Of a DNA stretch of 7,337 nucleotides, positions 6,693-7,337 are shown piece by piece (the first letter of the stretch is position 1; every line of letters starts with the position of its first letter). Below the pieces are notes generated by a model that did not search any database, was not told the origin of the DNA, and saw nothing but the letters and a program-made list of their open reading frames with translations. Both the position numbers and the translations under genes were made by a program. The DNA lies in contig JAHFDQ010000320.1 in NCBI GenBank assembly GCA_023248915.1, positions 1 through 7,337 of the forward strand. The letters are read 5' to 3'. Source of the stretch: Archangiaceae bacterium. GTDB lineage: Bacteria; Myxococcota; Myxococcia; Myxococcales; Myxococcaceae.

Positions 6693-6721
6693 TTGCCTCG
6701 GAGATCTCGGTCGCGTATACG
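6693..6721 (+). promoter_or_regulatory. Candidate promoter for the gene divergent from clpB
   Basis: TTGCCT at 6693-6698 and TATACG at 6716-6721 each match 4 of 6 sigma70 consensus bases and are exactly 17 bp apart. The -10 box lies within GCGTATACGC (6713-6722), a perfect 10-bp palindrome that might bind a regulator. Transcription would begin near 6728-6730, leaving a leader of about 25 nt with a GGGGGA ribosome site before the TTG at 6754. The agreement of promoter, ribosome site and start is the main support. Confidence 0.45.
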
Positions 6722-6743
6722 CCCGCCACTTTTTTCGACCAGC

Positions 6744-6749
6744 GGGGGA
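6744..6749 (+). promoter_or_regulatory. Ribosome binding site deciding the TTG start at 6754
   Basis: GGGGGA ends 4 nt before the TTG at 6754. It is the only purine-rich ribosome-site candidate placed near an in-frame start in the 5' part of this gene, and third-codon G+C rises sharply just after it. Confidence 0.4.
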
Positions 6750-6753
6750 CGGG

Positions 6754-7337
6754 TTGGAGGCTCACGGCGGTTACCTGTGTCGTTTCGAGGAGCTCGCTCC
6801 GGGCGAGCTGGTGCGCGTCGCGCGCGAGGCGGTCATCGAGGAAGGCATCGCGCCGGACAGCTGCTCGCTGGTGGTGTCGGCGCTGGAGAAGCCGAGGGTG
6901 CTGCGGTTCGCGTACGACGGTCCGCACACGTATGGCCGGCGCGGCGCGCGGTGGTACCAGACGCACCATGCGTTCGCGCGGCGGCTGTCGTGCGTGTTGA
7001 AGGGCGTGGTTCACGCTTACGCCTTCGACCCCGACGAGCTCGAGCAGGTGGTGGGCTTCGGCGGAGGCCGCAAGGTGGGCGGGGAAACCATGCGGTACGA
7101 AGACGCCGAGCTGCCCGACGAAGACGCGGACGAGCTCGACGAGCAGTCGTTCGAGAGGCTGAAGGCGAGGTGGCCGCTCGGGCACCTCGCCAAGGTGCTC
7201 GGCGTGGCTCGTGAAGAGCTGGTGCGCATCGCGAGGGCTCCGGCCACGTTGCTCGACCTGAACGAGGCGGGGGTTGCGGGCACGCTTGAAGCGCTGCTTC
7301 CACCGCCGCCGAGACCCACGGCGGCACCGGTGCCACG
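6754..7337 (+). CDS. Unrecognised acidic protein, 3' end beyond the window
   Basis: Open frame with no stop before the window edge; 194 residues are visible. It reads like a real protein: strong G/C third positions and balanced amino acids, whereas the other frames here are arginine-rich shadows. No family recognised. Parts seen: a mixed alpha/beta start (YLCRFEELAPGELVRVAREAV at 7-27, then SLVVSALEKPRVLRFAYDG at 38-56), a tyrosine/histidine/arginine-rich stretch (58-92), a glycine-rich turn GFGGGRKVGGE (101-111), a very acidic segment (116-130), a possible helix-turn-helix-like piece (PLGHLAKVLGVAREELVRIA, 141-160), then a proline-rich region at the edge (183 onward). The start is uncertain: I chose TTG 6754 for its ribosome site and the promoter upstream. 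GTG 6655 would add 33 residues with poor third-position G+C and lies before the -10 box; GTG 6811 is also in frame. No membrane segment is visible. It is divergent from clpB. Confidence 0.7.
   Translation, partial: MEAHGGYLCRFEELAPGELVRVAREAVIEEGIAPDSCSLVVSALEKPRVLRFAYDGPHTYGRRGARWYQTHHAFARRLSCVLKGVVHAYAFDPDELEQVVGFGGGRKVGGETMRYEDAELPDEDADELDEQSFERLKARWPLGHLAKVLGVAREELVRIARAPATLLDLNEAGVAGTLEALLPPPPRPTAAPVP

Noticed and set aside
6610..7185. N-terminal extension of ClpB to 1057 aa
   Set aside because: Conserved ClpB sequence begins at MRMDRY (6609). The extension crosses a low-G+C-third-position stretch and runs antisense to the rightward gene.
6647..7214. Arg-rich + strand frames over the right end
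   Set aside because: They are the alternative frames of the acidic protein starting near 6754, with Arg/Ala/Trp-heavy composition typical of shadow frames.

Overview
The window looks like chromosome from a high-GC myxobacterium (Myxococcota, formerly Deltaproteobacteria). Nearly every genuine reading frame has G or C at the third codon position, and the first gene is a soluble Hanks-type Ser/Thr kinase with the 'GGMAEIF' and 'HRDVTPEN' wording common in myxobacterial kinases. The assignment rests on gene style alone; no rRNA or taxonomic marker is present.

Layout, left to right. (1) 61-1287 (+): Ser/Thr protein kinase with no membrane segment, ending in about 40 residues that read like a ribbon-helix-helix (RHH) module. 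(2) 1292-1747 (-): small membrane-anchored protein of unknown function, convergent with the kinase; the two stop codons lie in one 12-bp palindrome. (3) 1866-2612 (+): tRNA pseudouridine synthase TruA. (4) 2646-2972 and 2969-3370 (+): a type II toxin-antitoxin pair, a Phd/YefM-like antitoxin and a PIN-domain (VapC-like) toxin that overlap by 4 nt. Their probable promoter uses the truA stop codon as part of its -35 box, has its -10 box in the centre of a perfect inverted repeat, and predicts a leaderless antitoxin mRNA. (5) 3364-3957 (+): protein with four predicted membrane helices whose start overlaps the toxin stop. (6) 4012-6609 (-): complete ClpB disaggregase, 865 aa. (7) 6754 to the right edge (+): unrecognised acidic protein, divergent from clpB and cut by the window end, with its own candidate promoter and a TTG start.

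The genes do not form one pathway. TruA (tRNA modification) and ClpB (protein rescue) are housekeeping genes. The toxin-antitoxin pair looks like an insertion behind truA: its codon use is more relaxed than that of its neighbours and its control region is conspicuously AT-rich. The points most worth testing are the kinase's RHH-like tail, the compact toxin-antitoxin promoter/operator, the membrane protein joined to that operon, and the uncharacterised gene divergent from clpB. I saw no CRISPR array, tRNA, rRNA, insertion sequence or integrase.
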